This document shows positions 52,197 through 60,540 of a DNA stretch of 64,000 bases, piece after piece; the first letter of the stretch is position 1, and every line of letters begins with the position of its first letter. A program made the translations under genes and the position numbers. The stretch lies in assembly GCF_036231355.1 (NCBI RefSeq), contig NZ_CP109496.1, positions 3,224,001 through 3,288,000 of the forward strand, in the 5' to 3' direction. The notes under the pieces were generated by a model. That model was not told where the DNA came from, made no database searches, and saw only the letters and a list, made by a program, of their open reading frames with translations. The stretch is from Streptomyces sp. NBC_01431 (lineage in GTDB: Bacteria > Actinomycetota > Actinomycetes > Streptomycetales > Streptomycetaceae).

Positions 52197-54790
52197 CTCT
52201 CCACTCCTACCGGGTTGTTGGACTGATCCCGCCCCAGCAGGAGGGCGACCAGCGGCAGTACGGCATCCGCGCGCGCCGCATCGAGACCGGAGCCGAACCC
52301 GGGCACCGGGGCGTCACCGGCCCCGGCCCGCGCGGCCGGGCCACGCCGCACGAGCTCCCCCAGCGTGCGCCGCACTCCCGCTTCGTAGCCGGCGAACGTC
52401 CGCCGCAGCAGCGGAAGTACATCCGTGAACGCGTCCGGTGCCACACCCGTCAGCCAGCCGTCCAGCAGGCCGAGCAGCGCCTCGTCGTGCACCAGGAGCA
52501 TTCCGCCGCCGGGGGCGCCGCCGAAGAACCCCTCGATCCAGGCAGCCGCGTCGGCGGGCGCGGTCCCGGGCGAGAGGGCGAGCCCCATGTACCGGGCCGC
52601 GTCCGCGCTCTCCACCCGGCCGTCGTCAAGCAGCAGCCGCATCGCCCGGCCGCGAATGCCCCCGGGAACGCCGTCCCACCCGGCAAGCCGCCCCAGCACG
52701 CCGAACCAGCGCGCCCGAAGCCCGCCCGAACCGATCAGGCGGGGGCCGGGGCCGGAGTTGGTCGCTGCCGGGCCGGTGCCGGTCAAGGCGGGGGCGGGGC
52801 CGGTCGGGGCTGGCTCGGTCACGGCTTCGGCCGGGTCGGAATCTGATACGTCAGGGGTGGGGCCGCCTATCGCTGGGCTGGTCGGCGCGGCGTCGACATC
52901 GGGACCTGGGTCGGTCGCTGCCGGGCCGGTCGATGGCTCGGCGGCGGCAGGGGCGGGGCCGAGCGCGGCCCGGTCGGTCGCGGCGTGCGTCGCCGCGGGG
53001 TCGGCCGCCGCCGGGTCGACGAGGAGGTTCATCGCGGCGTGGACGGCGTCCAGGTGGTCGCGCATTTCCGCTGCGCCGTCCGCGCCCAGGGCAGCACAGG
53101 CGGGCGGCAGGCCGACGCAGATCCGTTCGGCGAGACCCGCCGCGACTTCGGCGAGACCGGCGGTCGCGGTGCCGCGGACGTCTCCGTACCGCAAGGTGCG
53201 GGCGAGGGCGGGCAGCGCCTGGGCGAGGTGGGCGACGTCGGTGTCGAGCGCGGCACGGTCGGCGAGTGCACGCATCACCACCGGGAGCGCGTCCGGCAGT
53301 TCGGCGAGCAGACAGCGCTCGGCGAGGGCGGTGATGTCGACCAGCGCCGTCGCGGCGACCGCGTCCGACTCGGTCTTCGCGGTGGCGGCGGACAGGACGG
53401 TGGTGCCCCACACCCCGGCCTCGGCGACCCGTACCGACAGTTCGGGCTCCCAGCGCAGCCGCCAGCTCTCTCGGAAGGTGCCGGTGGACCGCGCCCGGCC
53501 CTGCTCGCCCCAGCCGATGCCCAGCAGCCGCAGCCGGTGCAGCAGCCGACTGCGCGCCGCGTCGGTCTCCTTGCGCAGGTCGAGCTCCAACTCCCGCTCC
53601 GCCGCCTGCGGTTTGAGCCGCAGGGCTCGTTGGGCCCGTACGAGATCGCGCTGGAGCGGCACGGCGGGCGCCGCGTCGGGCACCTCGCCGAGCACGTCTC
53701 CCACGATCAGCCGATCCTGGATCAGCGCGAGCGGAACGTCGGAGCCCTCGCACAGCACGGCCCGTACCGCATCCGTGGTCTCGGCGAGGCCTGGCAGCGG
53801 GCGGCCGCGCAGGGCGGCGAGCGTCCCCGCGAGCCGGACGGCCTCGATGACATGGGCGGGCGAGACTTGGCGGTCCTCCTCCCGCAACAGCCCGGCGACC
53901 TTGGTCATCCAGCGCTCGACGGGCCGGTCGGGGGCGCCGAACAGGTGCCCGTACCAGCCGGGCGAGTCGATCCCCGCCCCGTACCCGCTGTGCCGGGCGA
54001 GCCTGCGGTTCGTCCAGGGCACCCATGTCAGCTCGGCCTTGACCTTGGGCAGCCCTTTGAGCAGGGCGCGGTCACCGGCCACGGTGAACTTCCCGGCGAG
54101 CGCGGGCACGTGCCAGGCCCCGCAGACGACGGCGATGGCATCCCCGAACTCCCTTGTGGCTGCCCGCAGTTGCTGCCGCATATGGGCCTCGCGGACCAGA
54201 TCGCGCGGGTGACCCCCGTCCCCGTACGTCTCACGGAGCACGGCCATGGCTTCGGCGAGCGCGGCGAAGGGCGCCCGGGGGTCGGCCGCGGCGTCCCGAG
54301 AAGCGGCTGCCGGGCCGGCGCGGTGTTCCACCACGTCCTCCCACCACCGCTCCGGATCGTCGTACCCGGCGGCCTCGGCGAGCACTCCGAGGGGGTCGAT
54401 CCGCAGGGCGCCCTCCGCGTCCTCCCCGTCCTCCCCCGCAGCCAGCGAGTGGGCGGCGGGAAGGTCGATGAAGCGGGCCTGCGCGCCGTGCTCCAGCGCC
54501 CACCGGATCGACACCCACTCCGGCGAGAACTCGGCCATCGGCCAGAACGCGGCGCGCCCCGGATCGTCCACGACATGGGCGAGCAGCGCGACGGGCGGCC
54601 GCATGTCCACGTCCCCGGCGAGCCCGAGCAGCGCGTCCCCCTCCGGCGGCCCTTCGATGAGCACGGCGCGGGGCTGGGCGGCGTCCAGCGCGTTGCGGAC
54701 GGCGCGCGCCGAGCCGGGACCGTGGTGCCGCACTCCGAGCAGCAGGGGCCCTTCCGAGCGGGCCGGGATGACACGCGGCGGCGCTGTCAT
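52193..54790 (-). CDS. DUF5682-family protein of a MoxR/VWA module
   Basis: An 865-residue protein of unknown function. The N-terminal part, PLLLGVRHHGPGSARAVRNA and AVLIEGPPEGDALLGLAGDV, contains His-His and Glu in a pattern reminiscent of TraB/ChaN/erythromycin-esterase-type folds; similar His and Glu recur in WHVPALAGKF. The middle is helical with long Leu/Ala/Arg repeats. Residues about 590-690 form an Ala/Pro/Thr-rich linker. The C-terminal 170 residues are again helical, with VLGRLAGWDGVPGGIRGRAM. It overlaps MoxR and VWA genes by 4 bp on both sides, so the three are translated together. The name comes from memory of the Pfam family. Confidence 0.8.
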   Translation of the reverse strand: MTAPPRVIPARSEGPLLLGVRHHGPGSARAVRNALDAAQPRAVLIEGPPEGDALLGLAGDVDMRPPVALLAHVVDDPGRAAFWPMAEFSPEWVSIRWALEHGAQARFIDLPAAHSLAAGEDGEDAEGALRIDPLGVLAEAAGYDDPERWWEDVVEHRAGPAAASRDAAADPRAPFAALAEAMAVLRETYGDGGHPRDLVREAHMRQQLRAATREFGDAIAVVCGAWHVPALAGKFTVAGDRALLKGLPKVKAELTWVPWTNRRLARHSGYGAGIDSPGWYGHLFGAPDRPVERWMTKVAGLLREEDRQVSPAHVIEAVRLAGTLAALRGRPLPGLAETTDAVRAVLCEGSDVPLALIQDRLIVGDVLGEVPDAAPAVPLQRDLVRAQRALRLKPQAAERELELDLRKETDAARSRLLHRLRLLGIGWGEQGRARSTGTFRESWRLRWEPELSVRVAEAGVWGTTVLSAATAKTESDAVAATALVDITALAERCLLAELPDALPVVMRALADRAALDTDVAHLAQALPALARTLRYGDVRGTATAGLAEVAAGLAERICVGLPPACAALGADGAAEMRDHLDAVHAAMNLLVDPAAADPAATHAATDRAALGPAPAAAEPSTGPAATDPGPDVDAAPTSPAIGGPTPDVSDSDPAEAVTEPAPTGPAPALTGTGPAATNSGPGPRLIGSGGLRARWFGVLGRLAGWDGVPGGIRGRAMRLLLDDGRVESADAARYMGLALSPGTAPADAAAWIEGFFGGAPGGGMLLVHDEALLGLLDGWLTGVAPDAFTDVLPLLRRTFAGYEAGVRRTLGELVRRGPAARAGAGDAPVPGFGSGLDAARADAVLPLVALLLGRDQSNNPVGVES

Positions 54791-55935
54791 GCGGACACCT
54801 CGCGGCAGGCGCGGTAGAAGTCCTTCCAGCCGTCCCGCTCACGGACCACCGTTTCCAGGTACTCCTGCCAGATGACGCGGTCCGTCGCCGGGTCGCGCAC
54901 CACCGCTCCCAGGATTCCGGCCGCCACGTCGCCGGATCTGAGTACGCCGTCGCCGAAGTGCGCGGCGAGCGCGAGGCCGCCGGTCACCACCGAGATCGCC
55001 TCGGCGGTGGAGAGCGTCCCCGACGGGGATTTGAGCTTGGTGCGGCCGTCGGAGGTCACGCCGTCGCGCAGTTCCCGGAAGACGGTGACGACGCGGCGGA
55101 TCTCCGCCATGCCGTCGGGCACGGCGGGCAGGTCGAGCGAGCGGCCGAGCTGGTCGACGCGGCGCGAGACGATGTCGACCTCCGCCTCCGCGGTGGCGGG
55201 CAGCGGCAGCACCACCGTGTTGAAGCGGCGTCGCAGGGCACTGGACAGCTCGTTGACACCGCGGTCACGGTCATTGGCGGTGGCGATCAGGTTGAATCCC
55301 CGTACGGCCTGCGTTTCGGCCCCCAACTCCGGGATGGGCAGGGTCTTTTCGGACAGGATCGTGATGAGCGTGTCCTGCACGTCGGCCGGGATGCGGGTGA
55401 GCTCCTCGACGCGGGCGGTCATTCCCTGCGCCATGGCCCGCATGACCGGGCTGGGCACGAGCGCCTCGCGGCTCGGGCCGTGCGCGAGCAGCTGCGCGTA
55501 GTTCCAGCCGTACCGGACCGCCTCCTCGGGGGTGCCGGCCGTGCCCTGTACGAGGAGGGTGGAGTCCCCGCTGACGGCGGCGGCGAGATGCTCCGACACC
55601 CAGGTCTTCGCGGTGCCGGGCACGCCGAGCAGGAGCAGTGCGCGGTCGGTGGCGAGCGTGCTGACGGCGACCTCGACGATGCGCCGGGGTCCCACGTACT
55701 TCGGGGAGATCGCCGTGCCGTCGGGCAGGGTGCCGCCGAGCAGATACGTCGCGACCGCCCACGGCGAAAGGCGCCAACGGGCCGGGCGGGGCCGGTCGTC
55801 GGCGGCGGCCAGCGCCGCCAGTTCGTCCGCGAAGGCGTGCTCGGCGTGCGGCCGCAGGGCCGCTTCCGCCCGGGACTCGGCGTGGGGCTCGGCACCGGAC
55901 TCGGTGCGGGCGGACTCGATTTCGGACACGGTCAT
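54787..55935 (-). CDS. MoxR-type AAA+ ATPase
   Basis: A 382-residue AAA+ protein. Walker A is GVPGTAKT (residues 104-111). The position of the Walker B acidic pair reads ARVEELTRIPADVQDTLITI, where Glu-Glu replaces the usual hhhhDE form. Sensor 1 is NLIATANDRDRGVNELSSAL followed by the arginine-finger segment RRRF. The C-terminal lid carries FRELRDGVTSDGRTKLKSPS. MoxR ATPases remodel partner proteins with VWA cofactors, for example in metal insertion or stress functions. The ATG at 55935 has GGAGGGGGAGCC upstream and an approximately 41-nt leader from a predicted promoter with a DNA-damage motif. It overlaps the DUF5682 gene by 4 bp (ATGA). Confidence 0.9.
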   Translation of the reverse strand: MTVSEIESARTESGAEPHAESRAEAALRPHAEHAFADELAALAAADDRPRPARWRLSPWAVATYLLGGTLPDGTAISPKYVGPRRIVEVAVSTLATDRALLLLGVPGTAKTWVSEHLAAAVSGDSTLLVQGTAGTPEEAVRYGWNYAQLLAHGPSREALVPSPVMRAMAQGMTARVEELTRIPADVQDTLITILSEKTLPIPELGAETQAVRGFNLIATANDRDRGVNELSSALRRRFNTVVLPLPATAEAEVDIVSRRVDQLGRSLDLPAVPDGMAEIRRVVTVFRELRDGVTSDGRTKLKSPSGTLSTAEAISVVTGGLALAAHFGDGVLRSGDVAAGILGAVVRDPATDRVIWQEYLETVVRERDGWKDFYRACREVSA

Positions 55936-55982
55936 GGCTCCCCCTCCAGGTCGTTCGAGACATGCGACCGGCTTGTGGGTCA

Positions 55983-56055
55983 ACCGTGCACCACGCCACT
56001 GACAATCACTCGTCGCCGCAGGTCAGAGCCGATTGTCAGTGGTCGCACGTACCTT
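55983..56055. promoter_or_regulatory. Divergent DNA-damage-type promoters (RecA-independent, PafBC-like)
   Basis: A perfect 12-bp inverted repeat (CCACTGACAATC at 55996-56007, GATTGTCAGTGG at 56031-56042) faces outward. Plus side: TTGTCAGTG (56033-56041), 8 nt, then TACCTT (56050-56055), equal to TTGTCRGTG-N8-TAnnnT. Minus side: TTGTCAGTG (complement of 55997-56005), 8 nt, then CACGGT (complement of 55983-55988), one mismatch in the -10. Predicted start sites: 56062-56063 (the SWIM ATG) and about 55976 for moxR. Confidence 0.7.
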
Positions 56056-56062
56056 CGGGGAC

Positions 56063-57427
56063 ATGACTCAGCAGGAGGTGCGCCGGACGGTGGAGCAGGT
56101 GCTCGCACTGGCGCCTGACGATGCGTCACGCGACGCGGGCCGCAGGCTCGGCACGGCCGGGCCGTGGTCGCGGAGCGGGTGCGACGACTCGGGGGCGGTG
56201 TGGGGGCTGTGCGCGGGCAGTGGCAGCGAGCCGTACCGGACGGTGGTCGACACAAGTGGCCCGGGGTTCATGTGCAGTTGCCCGAGCCGGAAGGCCCCGT
56301 GCAAGCACGCGGTGGGGCTGCTGCTGCTCTGGGCGTCCGACGAACGGGCGACGCCACCCGGGACCGCGCCGGACTGGGCGGCGCGATGCCTGGCGGGGAG
56401 GAGGGGAGGATCGTCTGGGACCGGGGCCACCGAGGGAGCAGGATCAACCGCCTTTGCTGACAAGCCCGTTGACCGGGGGGCGGCCAGGCGTCGGGCCGAG
56501 AGACGGGCCGAGCGGGTGACCGCGGGGTCGGTGGAGCTGGAGCAGCGCCTGTCGGATCTACTGCGCGGCGGACTCGCGGCGGCCGAGAGCCCCGGGTACG
56601 GCATGTGGGAGGAGACGGCCGCCCGCATGGTCGACGCACAGGCACCGGGACTGGCAGGTCGGGTACGGGAGTTGGGGGCGATTGTGGGTACCGGGACGGA
56701 CTGGCCGGCGCGACTGCTCGAAGAGTGTGCACTGGTGCACCTCCTCGACCAGGCCTGGCTGGGCCGCGCCGCCCTGCCGGAACCGCTGACCGCGACGGTC
56801 CGGTCCCGCATCGGCCTGCCCGCCACGCCGCAGGGCTCCGCGATCCGCGACAGCTGGCAGGTCCTGGCCCAGTACGACGCGGCGGACGCGAAGCTCACCA
56901 CCCGCCGGATCTGGCTGTACGGGAGGGAGTCGGGCCGCTCGGCACTGATCCTGGACTTCGGCGCGGCGGGCCGCGCCCCGGGCCTGACACTGCCGGTCGG
57001 CCTGGCGATCGACGCGGACCTGACGCCGTACCCGGGCGCGGGCCAGCTGCGAGCCGCACTGGGCGAGCGATACGGCACGCCGACCGCGGCCGGGGGCCCG
57101 CCCCCCGGCGGCACAACCACCGAGGCGGTCGAACGGTACGGTCGGGCCCTCCTGGACGACCCCTGGCTGGACGCCTGCCCGGTGACACTGGCGGAGGTCA
57201 TACCCGTACCGCCGAAGGACGGCGACGACACATGGCAACTCGCCGATACATCAGCCGAGTTGGCCCTGCCGATCGCTCCGGCCGCCGCAGCCCGGGGGAG
57301 CCTGTGGAAACTCGTCGCGCTGTCCGGGGGCTCCCCGCTGACCGTCTTCGGCGAATGCGGCCACCGAGGGTTCACCCCGCTCGCGGCATGGGCGGAGGGA
57401 GCGACGGAGACGGTGAGGCTGAGGTGA
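56063..57427 (+). CDS. SWIM zinc-finger protein of a MoxR/VWA-linked module
   Basis: A 454-residue protein with a SWIM zinc finger near the N-terminus: Cys71, Cys73, Cys80 and His82 in GFMCSCPSRKAPCKHAVGLL. Other regions: an N-terminal helix (QEVRRTVEQVLALAPDDASR), a long alpha-helical middle after a disordered Ser/Gly stretch, and a beta-rich C-terminal part (TTRRIWLYGRESGRSALILD). SWIM domains bind DNA or proteins. Overall role unknown. The ATG at 56063 is the predicted transcription start (leaderless); ATG/GTG 56033 upstream overlaps the promoter boxes and is unlikely. It is co-directional with the DUF5691 gene and divergent from moxR, sharing its promoter region. Confidence 0.85.
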   Translation: MTQQEVRRTVEQVLALAPDDASRDAGRRLGTAGPWSRSGCDDSGAVWGLCAGSGSEPYRTVVDTSGPGFMCSCPSRKAPCKHAVGLLLLWASDERATPPGTAPDWAARCLAGRRGGSSGTGATEGAGSTAFADKPVDRGAARRRAERRAERVTAGSVELEQRLSDLLRGGLAAAESPGYGMWEETAARMVDAQAPGLAGRVRELGAIVGTGTDWPARLLEECALVHLLDQAWLGRAALPEPLTATVRSRIGLPATPQGSAIRDSWQVLAQYDAADAKLTTRRIWLYGRESGRSALILDFGAAGRAPGLTLPVGLAIDADLTPYPGAGQLRAALGERYGTPTAAGGPPPGGTTTEAVERYGRALLDDPWLDACPVTLAEVIPVPPKDGDDTWQLADTSAELALPIAPAAAARGSLWKLVALSGGSPLTVFGECGHRGFTPLAAWAEGATETVRLR

Positions 57428-57454
57428 CCGCGACGGCCGTCGCCGGGCGGGGGC

Positions 57455-57471
57455 GGGCTCCCAGCGGGAGC
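57455..57471 (+). terminator. Weak hairpin after the SWIM gene
   Basis: 7-bp GC stem (57455-57461 with 57465-57471), loop AGC, 27 nt past the stop. It may only attenuate, since DUF5691 lies further downstream on the same strand. Confidence 0.35.
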
Positions 57472-57598
57472 CGAGGGCGAGGCCGGGGGGGCGAGGCCCG
57501 GGGGGGGGCGAGGCCCCGGGGGGCGGAACCACGGGGGTCCGGGACGGGGGAGGGCAGAGCCACGGGGCCCGGAAGCGCGGCCGAACTGAGGCAGATGC

Positions 57599-57712
57599 GA
57601 GACGAAACCGCGGCGGCGGGGCCCAGAGCCAGGCCGGAACCGAGACCGAGGAGATACGAGACGAAACCGCGGCCACGGGACTCGGGGCCAGGCCGGGACC
57701 GAGGGGATACGG
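57599..57712 (+). repeat. Two 55-59-bp tandem repeats between SWIM and DUF5691 genes
   Basis: GAGACGAAACCGCGG starts copies at 57599 and 57658; both continue through GCCAGGCCGG and end near GATAC. They are about 80% identical. They sit in a 372-bp non-coding, very G-rich stretch (57428-57799) in which I see no gene. Confidence 0.6.
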
Positions 57713-57799
57713 GGGGCAAGGTCGAGGCTGAGGGGCTGAGGGGCCGGGGAAGCGGGAGCGAGGGCTCCGCGGGACGAAGTCGAGGGCGAGGGGGGATTG

Positions 57800-59395
57800 A
57801 TGACGCGCACCGCTAGGGGTGTGCCGGATGCCTGCTCCTGGGAGGAGCTGGTGGCGGCGGGGTTGTTGGGGACGGACCGGCGTCCGGTTGCCGGGACGCC
57901 CGGGGAGCTGCTCGATGCCGCGGCGGCGCAGACACTGCGGCGCAGAGCCGGGCTGCTTCCGGCTGTTGCGGGGGCACGTCCCGAGGCGGCGCCTCCTGAT
58001 GGGCGGCCCGCGTTGCCGAAGGCCGCGCGTCGGCGTTTGGCACTGCTGCTCGCCGACCGTTCGGCGCCCGCGCATGCCGGAGGGCGGCGCGGGACCGCCC
58101 CGGATCTGGGTGAGCTGCTTCCGCAGTGGCTGGCGGCGGCGAACGAGCGGGGCTACCGCGCACCGGCCGAATTGCTCCCCGCTCTGCTCGACGGGGCGCG
58201 GGCCCGCACCGATCTGCGCCCCCAGGCACTGGCCTTCGCGGGCCCGCGCGGGCTGTGGCTGGCCCGGCTCAACCCCGAGTGGCGCTTCGCCCTACGTGGC
58301 GCGCAGGGCAGTGGAGTACTGCCCGACCCCGGGGACGCCGAACACATACAACTCCTTTGGGATGAGGGGCTGTTCGCGGAGCGGGTGGCGCTCCTGGGAG
58401 CGGTTCGGCGGTACGACCCGGGGGCGGGGCGCGCGCTGCTCGCCGCGACCTGGTCGACCGAGCGGGCCGAGGACCGGCTGATGTTCCTGGACTCGTTGCG
58501 CGGCGGGCTTTCGGATGCGGACGAGCCGTTTCTGGAGCGGGCGCTGTCCGACCGCAGCCGCAACGTGCGGGCGACCGCTGCGGAACTCCTGTCCGCGCTG
58601 CCCGGTTCGGCGCTCGCGGCGCGGATGGCGCGGCGCGCGGCGACCTGTGTGTCCCTGGACCGGACCGGCGAGGGGGTGTCGATCGCGGTGGAGGCGCCGC
58701 ACGAGTGCGATGCGGCGATGCAACGGGACGGGGTAGCGCCGAAACCTCCGGCGGGGCGGGGTGAACGGTCGTGGTGGCTGGGCCAGTTGGTGGAGTCGGC
58801 GCCGCTGGACACCTGGCCGGCGCGGCTCGGCGGCCGCGCTCCGCGCGACATCGTGGCGCTGCCCGTGGCCGACGGCTGGGCCGACGAACTGCACGCCGCG
58901 TGGTGCCGGGCAGCGGTGCGCCAGCGGAACGCGGAGTGGTCACGGGCCCTGCTCGGCACCCCGTCGGCGCCGCCCGGCGAGGCCGCGGGCACGACGTCCC
59001 TGGCCGAGCGGGCCAAGCTGCTCTCCACGCTCGGGGAGGGGGAACGGGCGCAGTGGGTGGCCGAGTTCATATCCGCGCACGGCCTGTCGGAGGCGTTCCA
59101 GCTGCTCGGGGCGTGTGTCGTGCCGTGGGCGGGGGCATTGGGGCGGGCGGTCGTCGACGCGCTGGAGATCGCGCGGGACGCGGGCAGCTATCCGTGGAGC
59201 TTCAGCGGCGTCATGGGCCTGGCGGAACGCTGCCTCGATCCGTCGGAGTCCCTCCGCCTGGAAGCGCTGACGGCTACGCCGCCGGAGTCCGAGGGCGCGT
59301 CGCCGGGGGCCGGGGGGTACTGGGCGGAGGCCTTCCAGCGCCTGGCGGCAACGCTGTCGCTGCGAGCGGCGATGCGGGAGGAACTACGGGGCTAG
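57800..59395 (+). CDS. DUF5691-family protein of a MoxR/VWA-linked module
   Basis: A 531-residue, largely helical protein with HEAT-like character (DRSRNVRATAAELLSALPGS, SALAARMARRAATCVSLDRT), beginning MTRTARGVPDACSWEELVAA. Repeated Leu/Ala-rich helices with conserved Trp/Arg (WLARLNPEWRFALRG, DEGLFAERVALLGAVRRYDP) suggest a scaffold. The second part has WADELHAAWCRAAVRQRNAE and AFQLLGACVVPWAGALGRAV. No catalytic motif is seen. ATG 57800 has a G-rich Shine-Dalgarno; a TTG 3 nt upstream is also in frame. The gene is 372 bp after the SWIM gene, probably on the same transcript or under its own unseen promoter. Name is from memory of Pfam. Confidence 0.82.
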   Translation: MTRTARGVPDACSWEELVAAGLLGTDRRPVAGTPGELLDAAAAQTLRRRAGLLPAVAGARPEAAPPDGRPALPKAARRRLALLLADRSAPAHAGGRRGTAPDLGELLPQWLAAANERGYRAPAELLPALLDGARARTDLRPQALAFAGPRGLWLARLNPEWRFALRGAQGSGVLPDPGDAEHIQLLWDEGLFAERVALLGAVRRYDPGAGRALLAATWSTERAEDRLMFLDSLRGGLSDADEPFLERALSDRSRNVRATAAELLSALPGSALAARMARRAATCVSLDRTGEGVSIAVEAPHECDAAMQRDGVAPKPPAGRGERSWWLGQLVESAPLDTWPARLGGRAPRDIVALPVADGWADELHAAWCRAAVRQRNAEWSRALLGTPSAPPGEAAGTTSLAERAKLLSTLGEGERAQWVAEFISAHGLSEAFQLLGACVVPWAGALGRAVVDALEIARDAGSYPWSFSGVMGLAERCLDPSESLRLEALTATPPESEGASPGAGGYWAEAFQRLAATLSLRAAMREELRG

Positions 59396-59741
59396 CCCAC
59401 CCCGCCCCCGGCAGCCGAGGGTTGCACCCCGGCCCCTTTTGCCGGTCGACCTGCGGCCCGACACCCAGTTGTGCCCCCAGGCACCCCAACTCCGCCCGGC
59501 TGAGCTGAGCCCTAGCGACTCAGCTGAGCCAACCCGAGCCACGCTGAGCCGAGCCAACCCGAACCGAACCCGAGCCCGCACTCCCAGCGCGGGTCCGGCA
59601 AAATCCAGCCCCGCCGGCGTTTGAGGAACGGGGTCCGGGGCGGAGCCCCGAGCCGGGCCGGGGAAGCCCGACTGCAAGGGCACAGCCCCTCGGGGTGGGG
59701 CACAGCCCCCGACGCGCAGGGGGGCGGGCGCCACCGCAGGG
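59396..59741. other. 346-bp gap with repeats, no gene
   Basis: Between DUF5691 and the end of icmB (convergent). Contains direct repeats of GAGCCAACCCGA around 59524-59566, CTGAG-rich tandem-like text, and repeat B. I see no gene or clear terminator. Confidence 0.6.
59605..59649 (+). repeat. Streptomyces intergenic repeat B, second copy
   Basis: Starts CCAGCCCCGCCGGCGTTTGA and continues in a G-rich arm, GGGGTCCGGGGCGGAGCCCC. It matches the complement of 21800-21843 closely. Confidence 0.65.
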
Positions 59742-60155
59742 TTAGGCGCCTGCGGGCTGGCGGACGTTCGCGTTGACCCAGGTCACGATCGACGCCGTGG
59801 TCGCCCCCGGCGTGAAGATCTCCGCCACCCCGATCTCCTTCAGCGGCGCGATGTCCGCCTCCGGAATGATGCCTCCGCCGAAGACCTTGATGTCCTCCGC
59901 GTCCCGCTCCTTCAGGAGCTCCAGCACCTTCGCGAACAGCGTGTTGTGCGCGCCGGAGAGGATCGAGAGGCCGATCGCGTCGGCGTCCTCCTGGATGGCG
60001 GTGTCCACGATCTGCTCGGGCGTCTGGTGCAGCCCGGTGTAGATGACCTCCATGCCGGCATCACGCAGCGCCCGCGCGATGACCTTGGCCCCGCGATCGT
60101 GACCGTCGAGCCCCGGCTTGGCCACCACCACGCGGATCGGACCAGTTACACCCAT
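59742..60155 (-). CDS. icmB: Isobutyryl-CoA mutase small (B12-binding) subunit
   Basis: A 137-residue cobalamin-binding protein. Motifs: DGHDRGAKV (DxHxxG with the axial-ligand His), GLSILSGAH (SxL) and [10 protein letters not shown] (GG). It begins [20 protein letters not shown], standard for IcmB and related B12-binding small subunits of acyl-CoA mutases. With IcmA (elsewhere) it isomerises isobutyryl-CoA and n-butyryl-CoA, linking valine catabolism to polyketide precursors. GGAGG lies 5 nt before the ATG at 60155. The large subunit gene is not in the window, so a sister small subunit (for example of HcmA) cannot be fully excluded. Confidence 0.9.
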   Translation of the reverse strand: MGVTGPIRVVVAKPGLDGHDRGAKVIARALRDAGMEVIYTGLHQTPEQIVDTAIQEDADAIGLSILSGAHNTLFAKVLELLKERDAEDIKVFGGGIIPEADIAPLKEIGVAEIFTPGATTASIVTWVNANVRQPAGA

Positions 60156-60540
60156 CACTGCCTCCACATGTCCAACCTGCGCACCCCCGTGCCGAAGAGC
60201 CGGGGAAGTGAACGAACGTTATCTACAGCATCCCGCAACCCGCCGTTTCACGGTGGGGAGGGAGGGGGAAATCACACGTGGGACACGTTCGTTTTGCACC
60301 GGGCCCACACCACTCGACCCACCGGCATCAGCCGGAGCGCGGTCGCCACGGGGCGGACACGGTCGCAAGGGGAGCCGCTACGAAGGCGCCGCACCACCGT
60401 GCTGCCAGCCGCGCAGCACGGCGGTCCGGCCCCTCGCGCATCCGGGGCACGGCCCCACGAAAGCCTTCACCGGCGGAGCCCCATGAGGGCATACGGGGGA
60501 CGGAGTGGTCTCCCCGTGCGCCGTTCGGGAGGTCGCCGCC
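60156..60540. other. 385-bp divergent gap with a 9-bp spaced inverted repeat
   Basis: Between icmB and the lipase gene. AACGAACGT (about 60211-60219) and ACGTTCGTT (about 60284-60292) are perfect inverted copies, 64 nt apart; the palindrome AACGTT is nearby. No gene is supported. Confidence 0.35.
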
